From: JAFGCL01 sp964423835
GTDB lineage: Bacteria; Chloroflexota; Dehalococcoidia; UBA2247; RBG-13-53-26
Assembly (NCBI GenBank): GCA_964423835.1
Contig: CAYRGJ010000005.1
Location: 62,001-126,000, forward strand
DNA length: 64,000 nucleotides
Reading direction: 5' to 3'
Shown: positions 56,976 to 64,000 of the stretch, piece after piece
Layout: every line of letters starts with the position of its first letter
How positions within the stretch are numbered: position 1 is the stretch's first letter
The notes under the pieces: model-generated
What the model was told of the DNA's origin: nothing
Databases searched by the model: none
What the model saw: only the letters and a program-made list of their open reading frames with translations
Translations under genes and position numbers: made by a program

Positions 56976-59378
56976 ATGGCTCGCAGGACTCGAGTTTCCG
57001 CCAAGTATCTGAGACAATGTCTTGAGGACTCCATCATGCACAGAGAGACGGGACCCGCCAGAGTCAGGAAGATACTTCATGGTCTGATGAACAGCCGGCA
57101 CCTGCTGGCGCTGGGGTGCGCCATCTGGTTTGCCTGGAGAGTGGGCACGAATCCGAAGCGGATCACGTACCCCTGCCAGAGGGTGGCCCTGATGCAGCTG
57201 GTTCTATACGCCGGCTCCATCGCCGCGCCCACGATAGCGATCTGCTACCAGTGCCTGAGCTACATCCGCAGGAGGGACTTCGCCAGGGCGGCTGCTGTGA
57301 TCTCGCTGCTGGTCCTGTTGACCTGTGCCGTCAGCCTGTACCAGGCCTATGAAGACAATCAGCTGCGGCTGGCCGGAAGCAACACCATACCGGCGCCGGG
57401 GCCGGCGGACACCCAGCCCGCGGCCGCCATGGTCCCGGCGGTGGTCAGCTTCAGCTACGATCCGGACGCTAGCTACGGGTCCAGCGCGCCGTTTGATGCG
57501 GCGGGCAATCCGGCCTACGCCCTGGTGTGGGACACCGTCGAGGATCTGGGACTGGGCAGCGCCTCAAATCCTTTGCGGGACCTGATAGCCCCCGGGGACA
57601 CGGTGCTGATCAAGCCAAACCTGGTTGGCCCCAACACCGCCGAGTACTCCCGGCCCGAGGTGGCCAGGCCGCTGGTGGATATGGCCATCGCCGCCGGGGC
57701 TACCACGATCTACATAGGGGATGGAACAGCCAGCAGGGTCTCCGGAACCAGCACCATCATGAGCAGCACGAAGTACTCCGAGCTGGCCAGTATCCTGAGC
57801 GCCCGCCATCCGGGAATCACCATCGAGGCTGTGGACCTGAATGTGCTGGCCGATGGCTGGCACTGGATCAGCCTGGGAGGCAGCAGCAGCTTTGCCGGCA
57901 GCGGCTACACCGACTATGACCTGAACTCAACCACCGCCACCCTGTACGGGAACCAGTACTATCAGACGCCGGACCCTCAGGGCGTCAACCCGGACGGGCA
58001 CGCCCTGGGCTGGTACGCGGTCAACGACAAGGTCCTGGACGCGGACGTGATAATCAACGTGCCCAAGATGAAGACCCACCATCTGATGATAAACACGCTG
58101 TCCATAAAGAATATGGTGGGATTGACGCTGCGCAATACGTATGGGGAGGAAGCGGCCGACTGCCTGTTCCGGATCGCCCACTGGAAGACTGGCGCCAGCG
58201 GGAACGATCGCCACTTCAATAACGATGTCTTCTGGCGGGCCATCGCCGACGTGAACAAGATCGTCCAGTATGCCGATGAACACGGCCACCTGCAGACGGC
58301 CCGGCAGAGGAAGCTGCTCAACGTCATCGACGGGATCCAGGCCATGGAGAGGAGCGAGAACACCAACTTCGGCGGCGGCGGCCTGCCGTATGACAGGCAC
58401 GTAGTGCTGGCAGGCGTTGACCCGGTGGCCGTGGATGCGGTGGCTTCCCGCGTGATGGGCTACGACTTCCATGATGTCCCGGAGATAAACAACCTGGCCT
58501 CCGACGCTCTGCATCCGATAGGCATCAACGATCCGGAGAGGATAGTTGTTGTCGGGGACGAGCTTGACTCGAGACTGAGTCACGTCTTCACCTTCAGTGA
58601 TGACTGGAACAGCTACGCCGGCTCGCTGGCGGTCACCGATTTCCAGCCTCCGACGATAGGCGCCGTCAGCCGGCAGGGCGAGACCGTCACCGCCGGTATC
58701 AGCGGAGGTGCGACGGCGTACATCATCTACCAGGAGGACGGTGCAGGCCGCATCCTCAAGATGAACAAGGACCTGGATGCCTATTCAGCCACACTGCCGG
58801 GCACCGTCTCTGAGTACCTCATTCGAGCGCAGGACCCGAACTTCAATACGGCCAGCGTCGATGGACCTCCATCCGGCCAACCCCCCGACCAGCCCCCCAA
58901 CCAGGCGCCCGCCCAGCCGGCCAACGTTTCACCGGCCGCCGGCGCCACCGGACTGGAGCTGGCGCCACTCCTCCAGTCGTCGGGCTTCAGCGACCCCGAC
59001 GCTGGGGATTCCCACGCCGCCTCCCAGTGGCAGATCACGCCCGTTTCGGGAGACTACTCCAACCCGGCCTGTGACAGTGGGATGGACAACGTGAACCTGC
59101 TGAGCACCCGGATTCCCTCCGGATCTCTGGCCCCCTCAACCACCTACTACTGGCGCGTCAGGCACCAGGACAGCCACGGCTCCTGGTCGGCGTGGTCCCC
59201 GGAAACGGCGCTGACCACTCGGGATGCACCGGCGGCCAGCGACAACACCACGCCTGTGCCCGACAGCGAAGACCCGAACTCAGTCCCGTGGTGGCCCATC
59301 ATAGGCGGCCTGGCCGGGGTCCTGGCGGCCGGCGGCCTGGCCTTCGTGGCCTACAGGACCCTCAGGCGCAGGCCATGA
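56976..59378 (+). CDS. DUF362-type iron-sulfur-associated protein with C-terminal sandwich domain and anchor
   Basis: The frame opens at 56772, but its first 68 codons run through the provirus relic; I start at the ATG at 56976 (800 residues). Three hydrophobic segments lie in the first 130 residues. The DUF362 domain follows at about 170-560: VLIKPNLVGPNTAEYSRPEV, TTIYIGDGTASRV, INVPKMKTHHLMINTLSIKNM and VDPVAVDAVASRVMG. A Pro/Ala-rich linker and a fibronectin-like block (WQITPVSGDYSNPACD to TYYWRVRHQDSHGSWSAWS) come next. One membrane helix (WWPIIGGLAGVLAAGGLAFVAY) with a basic tail ends the protein. DUF362 is of unknown activity; the protein should be exported and anchored. Confidence 0.82.
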   Translation: MARRTRVSAKYLRQCLEDSIMHRETGPARVRKILHGLMNSRHLLALGCAIWFAWRVGTNPKRITYPCQRVALMQLVLYAGSIAAPTIAICYQCLSYIRRRDFARAAAVISLLVLLTCAVSLYQAYEDNQLRLAGSNTIPAPGPADTQPAAAMVPAVVSFSYDPDASYGSSAPFDAAGNPAYALVWDTVEDLGLGSASNPLRDLIAPGDTVLIKPNLVGPNTAEYSRPEVARPLVDMAIAAGATTIYIGDGTASRVSGTSTIMSSTKYSELASILSARHPGITIEAVDLNVLADGWHWISLGGSSSFAGSGYTDYDLNSTTATLYGNQYYQTPDPQGVNPDGHALGWYAVNDKVLDADVIINVPKMKTHHLMINTLSIKNMVGLTLRNTYGEEAADCLFRIAHWKTGASGNDRHFNNDVFWRAIADVNKIVQYADEHGHLQTARQRKLLNVIDGIQAMERSENTNFGGGGLPYDRHVVLAGVDPVAVDAVASRVMGYDFHDVPEINNLASDALHPIGINDPERIVVVGDELDSRLSHVFTFSDDWNSYAGSLAVTDFQPPTIGAVSRQGETVTAGISGGATAYIIYQEDGAGRILKMNKDLDAYSATLPGTVSEYLIRAQDPNFNTASVDGPPSGQPPDQPPNQAPAQPANVSPAAGATGLELAPLLQSSGFSDPDAGDSHAASQWQITPVSGDYSNPACDSGMDNVNLLSTRIPSGSLAPSTTYYWRVRHQDSHGSWSAWSPETALTTRDAPAASDNTTPVPDSEDPNSVPWWPIIGGLAGVLAAGGLAFVAYRTLRRRP

Positions 59379-59414
59379 ACGATCCTGAAGATTGCGGAAA
59401 ATATCGCAGAGGTA

Positions 59415-59443
59415 TTGACGAGCGTGGTTGAGTGTGATAGGCT
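59415..59443 (+). promoter_or_regulatory. Promoter of the small zinc protein at 59472
   Basis: TTGACG at 59415-59420 and TAGGCT at 59438-59443 are 17 bases apart, with a start site near 59450 and the ribosome site GGAAGGAGG at 59459. Confidence 0.55.
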
Positions 59444-59471
59444 CAGCACAATTTAGAGGAAGGAGGGGACT

Positions 59472-59615
59472 ATGGTACAGGCCTACTGCGTCAAGGACAA
59501 GAAGAAGGTGGAGATCCAGAACCCGAAGAAGGTGATCCTCAAGAACAAGCGACCAGCCATCAAGGGAACATGTCCGAAGTGTGGCGGGCCGGTCTTCCGA
59601 ATCGGCGCCGGCTGA
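59472..59615 (+). CDS. Small zinc-ribbon protein (DUF5679-like)
   Basis: The 47-residue product begins MVQAYCVKDKKKVEIQNPKK and ends TCPKCGGPVFRIGAG. One Cys near the start and the CPKCG close a rubredoxin-like knuckle. GGAAGGAGG lies 8 bases before the ATG, and a strong hairpin follows the stop. It is an independent, probably well-expressed gene of unknown role. Confidence 0.8.
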   Translation: MVQAYCVKDKKKVEIQNPKKVILKNKRPAIKGTCPKCGGPVFRIGAG

Positions 59616-59635
59616 TCTAAGTTCCCTCTGACCTC

Positions 59636-59659
59636 GAGGGTCCGGAGCTCCGGGCCCTC
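59636..59659 (+). terminator. Terminator after the DUF5679-like gene
   Basis: GAGGGTCCGG and CCGGGCCCTC form a 10-bp stem with an AGCT loop, followed by TTGGTTTCTCT. Confidence 0.75.
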
Positions 59660-59732
59660 TTGGTTTCTCTGGACTGCTCCAGCGCAAGGGCACGGGTGGC
59701 GCCAGATTCCGCCGGCGCTGCTCTCACCAGGA

Positions 59733-59942
59733 TCACGCTCCTGGGGTCTCGCCCATGGGGCACACTCCCGGCCCTCCCTTCTTTGTCGCACCGCCGGCCC
59801 TCCGCTTATCCGGGCAGCCGCGGGCGTCGATCCGATCCTCTCTTCGCCATCCCCACCACAACCGCAGATCGTGCGCCAGGACCGACAGGGCGAATAGCCC
59901 CACCAGCGCCAGCCCCCAGGGCGCCACCAACAGTCTCTTCAT
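59733..59942 (-). CDS. Small membrane protein
   Basis: AAGGAAGG lies 8 bases before the ATG at 59942. The 69-residue product begins MKRLLVAPWGLALVGLFALS with one membrane helix or uncleaved signal, then WWGWRREDRIDARGCPDKRR and a Gly/Lys/Pro tail. No family; it may be the start of a small anchored regulator. Confidence 0.5.
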   Translation of the reverse strand: MKRLLVAPWGLALVGLFALSVLAHDLRLWWGWRREDRIDARGCPDKRRAGGATKKGGPGVCPMGETPGA

Positions 59943-60152
59943 TCTTGGCCTTCCTTCTATATTCTTTGCTTTCTTCCAACTATAAGTGTATTCCAATTAG
60001 TCAACTCTACACATACCGTATCCTACGTGTTCCATGGCTCGGGAGGCCGTAGTTCGCTTCCCGCGGCATGCGGGCCACGCCACATCAGCCTTGACAGAAC
60101 GCCATGGGGTGGCCATATTGTGGTTATCTAAGGGTCGAAAGGAGACTCCCAG

Positions 60153-60410
60153 GTGGGAACCCCAGTTCACAGGAAATGCAGCTGGTGCGGCGGTTCGGGA
60201 GAGGTGGTGGCAGGACCCACGTCTCCCTTGAAGGACAAATGCGGCGTGTGCGCAGGCCAGGGCTACTCGGTGATGGACAGCGACAGCGTGGTCTGCCCGC
60301 TGTGCCAGGGATCCGGCGAGGCCAGCGAGGCCGGAGGTCTCCTGGACGTGATCATCGGCCACGATCGCCCATGCCCCAGGTGCAAAGGGGCCGGCTGGGT
60401 GATGCCGTAG
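60153..60410 (+). CDS. DnaJ-type zinc-finger (CxxCxGxG) protein
   Basis: The 85-residue product has four CxxCxGxG motifs (CSWCGGSG, CGVCAGQG, CPLCQGSG, CPRCKGAG), the layout of the DnaJ central domain, without a J domain. The start is a GTG with AAGGAG about 10 bases upstream. Stand-alone proteins of this kind may bind unfolded protein or RNA. It directly precedes the tRNA-Glu promoter. Confidence 0.8.
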   Translation: MGTPVHRKCSWCGGSGEVVAGPTSPLKDKCGVCAGQGYSVMDSDSVVCPLCQGSGEASEAGGLLDVIIGHDRPCPRCKGAGWVMP

Positions 60411-60421
60411 CCGGCGGGCAC

Positions 60422-60451
60422 TTGTCCTTCATCGCCCGCAACCGGTATAAT
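60422..60451 (+). promoter_or_regulatory. Promoter of tRNA-Glu
   Basis: TTGTCC at 60422-60427 and a perfect TATAAT at 60446-60451 are 18 bases apart; RNA would start near 60458, just before the tRNA. Confidence 0.75.
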
Positions 60452-60460
60452 CCCTATAGT

Positions 60461-60538
60461 GGCGCATTCGTCTAGTTGGCCTAGGACACCTCCCTCTCAA
60501 GGAGGAGATCGAGGGTTCGAATCCCTCATGCGCTACCA
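60461..60538 (+). tRNA. tRNA-Glu (anticodon CTC), CCA encoded
   Basis: The cloverleaf has acceptor GGCGCAT/ATGCGCT, the anticodon loop CTCTCAA between CCTCC and GGAGG giving CTC, and the T arm GAGGG-TTCGAAT-CCCTC. Encoded CCA at 60536-60538. An integrase gene begins 55 bases later, so its 3' half probably serves as an att core. Confidence 0.95.
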
Positions 60539-60592
60539 ATTTGTTCGGGGACCAAACGTGAAAACTACTGACCGTGTGCCGAAGAAAATGCC

Positions 60593-61609
60593 ATGCGTGA
60601 TCTCATCCCTGCACCCACTGCAAAGAGGCCGTGGACTACTCCCTGCTATCCCAAAGCGACCGCCGTAGACCTATTCTTGATTGCCCGGAGAGCTGATGGC
60701 TACTCAGGCCGCACCCTAACGAAGTATCGAACCGGCCTGCGTGACCTGACGGTGTATGCGCAAGCCCGGCGATTTCCAGACGACCTGCTGGAATTCGAAC
60801 CGTTGCATGTGCGGAGTTGGGTTGCTGACTTGCGCGACCGGGCAAACAAAAGGGGTGATAGCCAACTCAGCCCTTCGACACAGTGGACCTACTGGATGTC
60901 AGTCAAGATGTTCTATGCCTGGGCAGTGCAGGAGCGCTATATCAAGCGTTCCCCTTGCGTGAATATCCATGGGCCAAAGCAAGACGCCCGCGTTATTGTG
61001 CCACTGTCCGAGGATCAAGTCGACGCCCTGCTGCGCCTTTGCCCGCCTAACACTTGGTGGGGGGCGCGAGACAGGGCCATCATTTCTGTCCTACTGACCA
61101 CTGGCATCAGGCGCGAAGAGCTGGTAGGGCTGGACCTGCTCGACCTGGACTTTGAGGCAAACGTCCTGAAGGTGTCCGGCAAGGGCGACCAAACCTATCG
61201 GTGTAAGGAGAGGACTCTTGCCTTGTTGCCCCAAGTGGTAGCCCCGCTCCTGAACTGGTTGCGATACCGGGACCGCATCTGCCGGGGGGCATCTGCGGAC
61301 CTGCCGGCATTATTCCTCCAGTACAGGTCTCACCAGTGGGAGCGGATGACAGGCAACGCGGTGCAACGCATGATGCGTCGACTATCCGAGTCAGCCCGCA
61401 TCGAAGGCGTCAGGGTATCCGCCCACACACTCCGGCATACGTTCAGTATCTCGTGTGCCCGCAATAGGATAATGAAGCGCAGCCTGCAGGACCTGCTTGG
61501 CCACCGGGACCCGCGGTCAACGGAAATCTACACTCGCTTTGTCGATCACGAGATGGTGCTTCAGGAGATCAGGGAGAATAACCCTTTCAAGGGATGGAAG
61601 AGACTATAG
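60593..61609 (+). CDS. int: Tyrosine recombinase / integrase of the tRNA-Glu element
   Basis: The 338-residue protein has a core-binding domain (about 20-125) and a catalytic domain with the complete set: Arg in TTGIRREELVG, Lys in VSGKGDQTYR, His-x2-Arg in AHTLRHTFSIS, His in LGHRDPRS and the Tyr nucleophile in EIYTRFVDH. It shares architecture with the integrase at 19938 but is clearly different in sequence, so the two elements are independent. The tRNA-proximal position fits integration there. Confidence 0.93.
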   Translation: MRDLIPAPTAKRPWTTPCYPKATAVDLFLIARRADGYSGRTLTKYRTGLRDLTVYAQARRFPDDLLEFEPLHVRSWVADLRDRANKRGDSQLSPSTQWTYWMSVKMFYAWAVQERYIKRSPCVNIHGPKQDARVIVPLSEDQVDALLRLCPPNTWWGARDRAIISVLLTTGIRREELVGLDLLDLDFEANVLKVSGKGDQTYRCKERTLALLPQVVAPLLNWLRYRDRICRGASADLPALFLQYRSHQWERMTGNAVQRMMRRLSESARIEGVRVSAHTLRHTFSISCARNRIMKRSLQDLLGHRDPRSTEIYTRFVDHEMVLQEIRENNPFKGWKRL

Positions 61610-61617
61610 GGGGAGCC

Positions 61618-61770
61618 ATGGAGTTTGCTTGGAACTATGCGACGCTGCTGGCCTTCTTTGTCGGTCTGGCGGCCGGTGGGCTCATCGGCCACTACAGCAC
61701 CAGGGACGAGGAAAAGAAGACGGCCAAGGCTGCATTCTGCCGGCACTGCGGCAAGTCCCTGGCCGATTGA
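61618..61770 (+). CDS. Small membrane protein with C-terminal zinc knuckle
   Basis: The 50-residue product has one membrane helix (ATLLAFFVGLAAGGLIGHY) and ends in AFCRHCGKSLAD, half of a zinc ribbon. GGGGGAG precedes the ATG at 61618, 9 bases after the integrase stop. Unknown role. Confidence 0.6.
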   Translation: MEFAWNYATLLAFFVGLAAGGLIGHYSTRDEEKKTAKAAFCRHCGKSLAD

Positions 61771-61862
61771 CCCCCACGCTCACCGGCGCAGCTACAGCAT
61801 TGTTTGACATACGTGGTAAAGTGAATCAGCCGCTCTGACGAATGCAGCATCTGGAGGCAATC

Positions 61863-61988
61863 ATGCCAAACAAACCGGTTCAGACAGGAACTCAACAGGG
61901 CAACGCTCCCAAGGAGCAAACCAGCAGCAAACCGGGTGAGAACCAGAAGCCAGTCTTTGACAACCGTACAGGCCAGAAGGGGTCATAG
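61863..61988 (+). CDS. 41-residue hydrophilic peptide
   Basis: The product begins MPNKPVQTGTQQGNAPKEQT and is rich in Gln, Asn, Lys and Pro, so it should be disordered. GGAGG lies 7 bases before the ATG. The stop overlaps the end of the converging membrane-protein gene. No family. Confidence 0.5.
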   Translation: MPNKPVQTGTQQGNAPKEQTSSKPGENQKPVFDNRTGQKGS

Positions 61989-62567
61989 CCTGTAGGCGAG
62001 GGCCACAATAGCACCACCTAACAGGAAGGCAACCTCAAGAAACAGCGGGCACTGAACCCGTCTCAGTTCTGCGGCCTTGCGATCTGCCTTTTCGTGCATA
62101 TCCTTCGCCGCCCTCAGCCACGCATCCGCAATTGCCTCTCTAATAGCCTCGTTGCTGTAGCTCTTGCAGGCCTCTCGGAAGTCATCAAGGGGGGGGCCGA
62201 ATATCGCCTGTCGAATGCGCAGTGCTTGGTATATGCGATAGAGTACGCACACCAACATGACGATACCCAGGACAAAGGAGCCAAAGACTATCTTGCCGTG
62301 GACACCTGGTGGTATTTCGACAATACTCAGTAGGATCGATGGCACGACTACGCTTATGGCAATGAAGATATTGGCTTTGTTGTCAACGCCATCGTAGTAT
62401 GCATGGGTATCGTCATATTCCTTCTTGGCGACCTCGTAGTACGTCTCTAATGCTGTGATCTCTCTCTCTGTTGTCTTCACACCATCCTCCACAGAATCTG
62501 TTTTGACCGTATTATACGTTCTATCACCGTCTTGGTTCTGCGCTCCGTAGTGTATAATGGCTGCCAA
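61983..62567 (-). CDS. SLATT/Pycsar-effector-like membrane protein
   Basis: The 194-residue product has a helical cytosolic start (TALETYYEVAKKEYDDTHAYYDG). VDNKANIFIAISVVVPSILL is the D-x-K-A-N motif leading into the first helix, typical of SLATT or PycTM-type membrane effectors. KIVFGSFVLGIVMLVCVLYRIY is a second helix, and LFLEVAFLLGGAIVALAY a third. A helical region lies between the second and third. Such proteins disrupt the membrane when a partner nucleotide-signalling enzyme is triggered; no cyclase is visible here. It may pair with the methyltransferase gene next door, which it faces away from. Confidence 0.65.
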   Translation of the reverse strand: MAAIIHYGAQNQDGDRTYNTVKTDSVEDGVKTTEREITALETYYEVAKKEYDDTHAYYDGVDNKANIFIAISVVVPSILLSIVEIPPGVHGKIVFGSFVLGIVMLVCVLYRIYQALRIRQAIFGPPLDDFREACKSYSNEAIREAIADAWLRAAKDMHEKADRKAAELRRVQCPLFLEVAFLLGGAIVALAYRL

Positions 62568-62590
62568 TCAAGGCCAGGAGGACCTTCAAC

Positions 62591-64000
62591 ATGCCAGACT
62601 CTGAATGGAAGAACAAGCTCTATTTTGGCGACAACCTCGACATCATGCGTGACTGCATTACCGATGAGAGCGTGGACCTCATCTACCTCGACCCTCCCTT
62701 CAACAGCAGTGCTACCTACAACGTGCTTTTTGCTGAGAGGAACGGCACTCAGTCGGCAGCACAGATAACAGCCTTCGAGGATACCTGGCATTGGGATATC
62801 AAGACGGAAGCGGCCTACAGTGAGCTTGTCACCGATGGGCCAAGGAAACTGGCTGATCTGATTCAGGCACTCCGATCATTCCTCGGACAGAACGACATGA
62901 TGGCCTACCTAGTAATGATGGCCGCTCGACTCGACGAGCTGCATCGTGTGCTGAAGCCAGCAGGCAGTCTCTTCCTGCATTGTGATACCACCGCAAGCCA
63001 CTATCTAAAACTGCTTTCGGATGCAGTGTTTGGCCTCGCGGCTTTCAGGAATGAGATCATCTGGAAGAGGACAACAGCACACGCCGACGCCCGACAAGGC
63101 TCTCGGCACTTCGGGCGAATTCACGACACCGTGCTTCGCTACACAAAGACGGACGCCTTCACATGGAACCAGCTGTACACGCCCTATGACCAGGAATACA
63201 TTGACACCTACTACAAGTATGTGGACGAAAATGGACGGCGATACTGGAAGGACAATCTGACTGCAGCCAAACCGGGTGGAGATACGCGCTACGAATGGAA
63301 GGGTAAGTTGCCCCCGCCAAATAGATATTGGGCGTTCTCCAAGGCAAACATGGAGCGCATGGATGCCGAGGGGAGGATAGTTTACTCATCTACTGGAGTC
63401 CCGATGTATAAGCGCTTTCTCGATGAGATGCCAGGCAAACCGGTGCAGGACATATGGGATGACATCCGCGGCCTTGGTGGCTTGGGTAGCAAGAAAGAGG
63501 AAAGGCTTGGCTATCCAACGCAGAAGCCAGAGGGTTTGCTGGAGCGCATCATCGAAAGCAGCAGCAATGAGGGCGACTTGGTAATTGACCCCTTCTGTGG
63601 ATGTGGCACTACCATTGCTGTCGCGGAGCGTCTCAATCGTCGCTGGATTGGAATAGACATCACCCATCTGGCGATAACACTCATGAAGCACCGACTACAT
63701 GACGCCTATGGTGAGCAGTTGGCCCCCTACGAAGTCATAGGAGATCCCAAAGACCTAGAAAGTGCCAGGGCGCTTGCTCAAGAGAGCGAACACGAAGGAA
63801 GGTACCAGTTTGAATGGTGGGCGTTGGGCAGAGTTGCGGCCCGGCCAGCACACGACAAGAAGAAGGGTGCGGACACCGGCATCGACGGTATCATCAACTT
63901 CTTCGATGACAACAGTGGCAAGGCCAAGAAGATCGTGGTCCAGGTCAAGAGTGGCCACGTCACCCGAAACCAGATCGGAGACCTCAGGGGTGTCGTGGAC
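62591..64000 (+). CDS. DNA methyltransferase (beta class) with nuclease-like C-terminus, partial at the window end
   Basis: The frame is open from the ATG at 62591 to the end. The catalytic motif IV reads IYLDPPFNSSATYN; the target-recognition part follows (IIWKRTTAHADARQGSRHFGR, LGYPTQKPEGLLERI), and the AdoMet-binding motif I comes near residue 335 as DPFCGCGTTIAVAERLN. This DPPY-first order is the beta class of N6/N4 methylases used in type III and some type IIG systems. After about residue 400 KKGADTGIDGIINFFDD and IVVQVKSGHVTRNQIG resemble a PD-(D/E)xK (Mrr-like) domain, so modification and cutting may lie in one chain. The 3' end is outside. Confidence 0.85.
   Translation, partial: MPDSEWKNKLYFGDNLDIMRDCITDESVDLIYLDPPFNSSATYNVLFAERNGTQSAAQITAFEDTWHWDIKTEAAYSELVTDGPRKLADLIQALRSFLGQNDMMAYLVMMAARLDELHRVLKPAGSLFLHCDTTASHYLKLLSDAVFGLAAFRNEIIWKRTTAHADARQGSRHFGRIHDTVLRYTKTDAFTWNQLYTPYDQEYIDTYYKYVDENGRRYWKDNLTAAKPGGDTRYEWKGKLPPPNRYWAFSKANMERMDAEGRIVYSSTGVPMYKRFLDEMPGKPVQDIWDDIRGLGGLGSKKEERLGYPTQKPEGLLERIIESSSNEGDLVIDPFCGCGTTIAVAERLNRRWIGIDITHLAITLMKHRLHDAYGEQLAPYEVIGDPKDLESARALAQESEHEGRYQFEWWALGRVAARPAHDKKKGADTGIDGIINFFDDNSGKAKKIVVQVKSGHVTRNQIGDLRGVVD

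Larger units (their letters stand above)
60500..64000. mobile_element. Second integrative element at tRNA-Glu (left end only)
   Basis: The tRNA 3' half is followed by a tyrosine integrase, short orphan genes, a membrane-effector-like protein and a DNA methyltransferase. The right att copy lies beyond the window, so size and limits are unknown. Confidence 0.65.

Noticed and set aside
1..64000. rRNA genes, CRISPR arrays and riboswitches
   Set aside because: Looked for by eye and none seen; the two tRNA genes are the only structured RNAs I can support.

Overview
The window is GC-rich bacterial DNA. Two tRNA genes each carry an integrated element, and there are several small zinc-ribbon proteins of a kind I associate with Chloroflexota (Dehalococcoidia-like) genomes. 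That placement is an inference from gene flavour only; there is no rRNA or marker gene to settle it. Most genes are packed tightly, with ATGA or TGATG stop/start overlaps.  REGION 1 (1-12.86 kb) is a surface-polysaccharide locus in two converging operons. The plus-strand operon (1-4510) has a GT2 fragment, a GDP-fucose-synthase-like SDR, a left-handed beta-helix acyltransferase, a GT2 and a GT4. The minus-strand operon (12.86-4.65 kb) has five glycosyltransferases feeding into a CapE/CapF/CapG-like (FnlA/B/C-like) set, the known route to UDP-N-acetyl-L-fucosamine.  REGION 2 (12.9-19.7 kb) is chromosomal housekeeping: a histidine phosphatase, YchF, DNA polymerase III delta (HolA), an acyl-CoA-synthetase-like protein without an ATP-grasp domain, PurC, an M28 peptidase lipoprotein and tRNA-Gln(CTG).  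REGION 3 (19,697-56,248) is a complete integrated element of about 36.5 kb, bounded by an exact 45-bp direct repeat of the tRNA-Gln 3' half. A tyrosine integrase lies just inside the left end and a Cro/C1-type repressor just inside the right end. The right two thirds is viral. The early minus-strand genes include an excisionase-type HTH, a replisome organiser, a DnaC-like loader, a RuvC-like resolvase, a giant SNF2-ParB-JAMM polyvalent protein and a second JAMM protein. The late minus-strand genes include a 347-aa protein with the sequence pattern of a double-jelly-roll (DJR) major capsid protein, several short transmembrane virion-type proteins, a protein with a beta/gamma-crystallin-like segment, two beta-rich spike-like proteins and a beta-helix depolymerase-like protein. 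I see no terminase, portal, tape measure, tail or HK97 capsid gene, and no recognisable FtsK/HerA packaging ATPase. The simplest reading is a provirus of a tailless, membrane-containing DJR virus. The left third is visibly more AT-rich cargo: an AAA+ ATPase, an ABC-2 transporter paired with a 1,088-aa secreted beta-propeller protein, and a three-gene protein kinase / SF1 helicase / unknown cassette that looks like a defence system. Two further plus-strand cargo genes sit among the viral genes: a transglutaminase-like lipoprotein and a PD-(D/E)XK protein.  REGION 4 (56.25-60.4 kb) starts with relics of a second, related provirus: arm-type sequence next to the right att repeat and a 75-bp scrap of a structural gene. 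Then come a zinc-ribbon membrane protein, a large DUF362 protein and small zinc proteins.  REGION 5 (60.46-64 kb) is tRNA-Glu(CTC) followed by the left end of another integrative element: a tyrosine integrase, small proteins, a SLATT/Pycsar-like membrane protein and a DNA methyltransferase running into a nuclease-like domain at the window edge.
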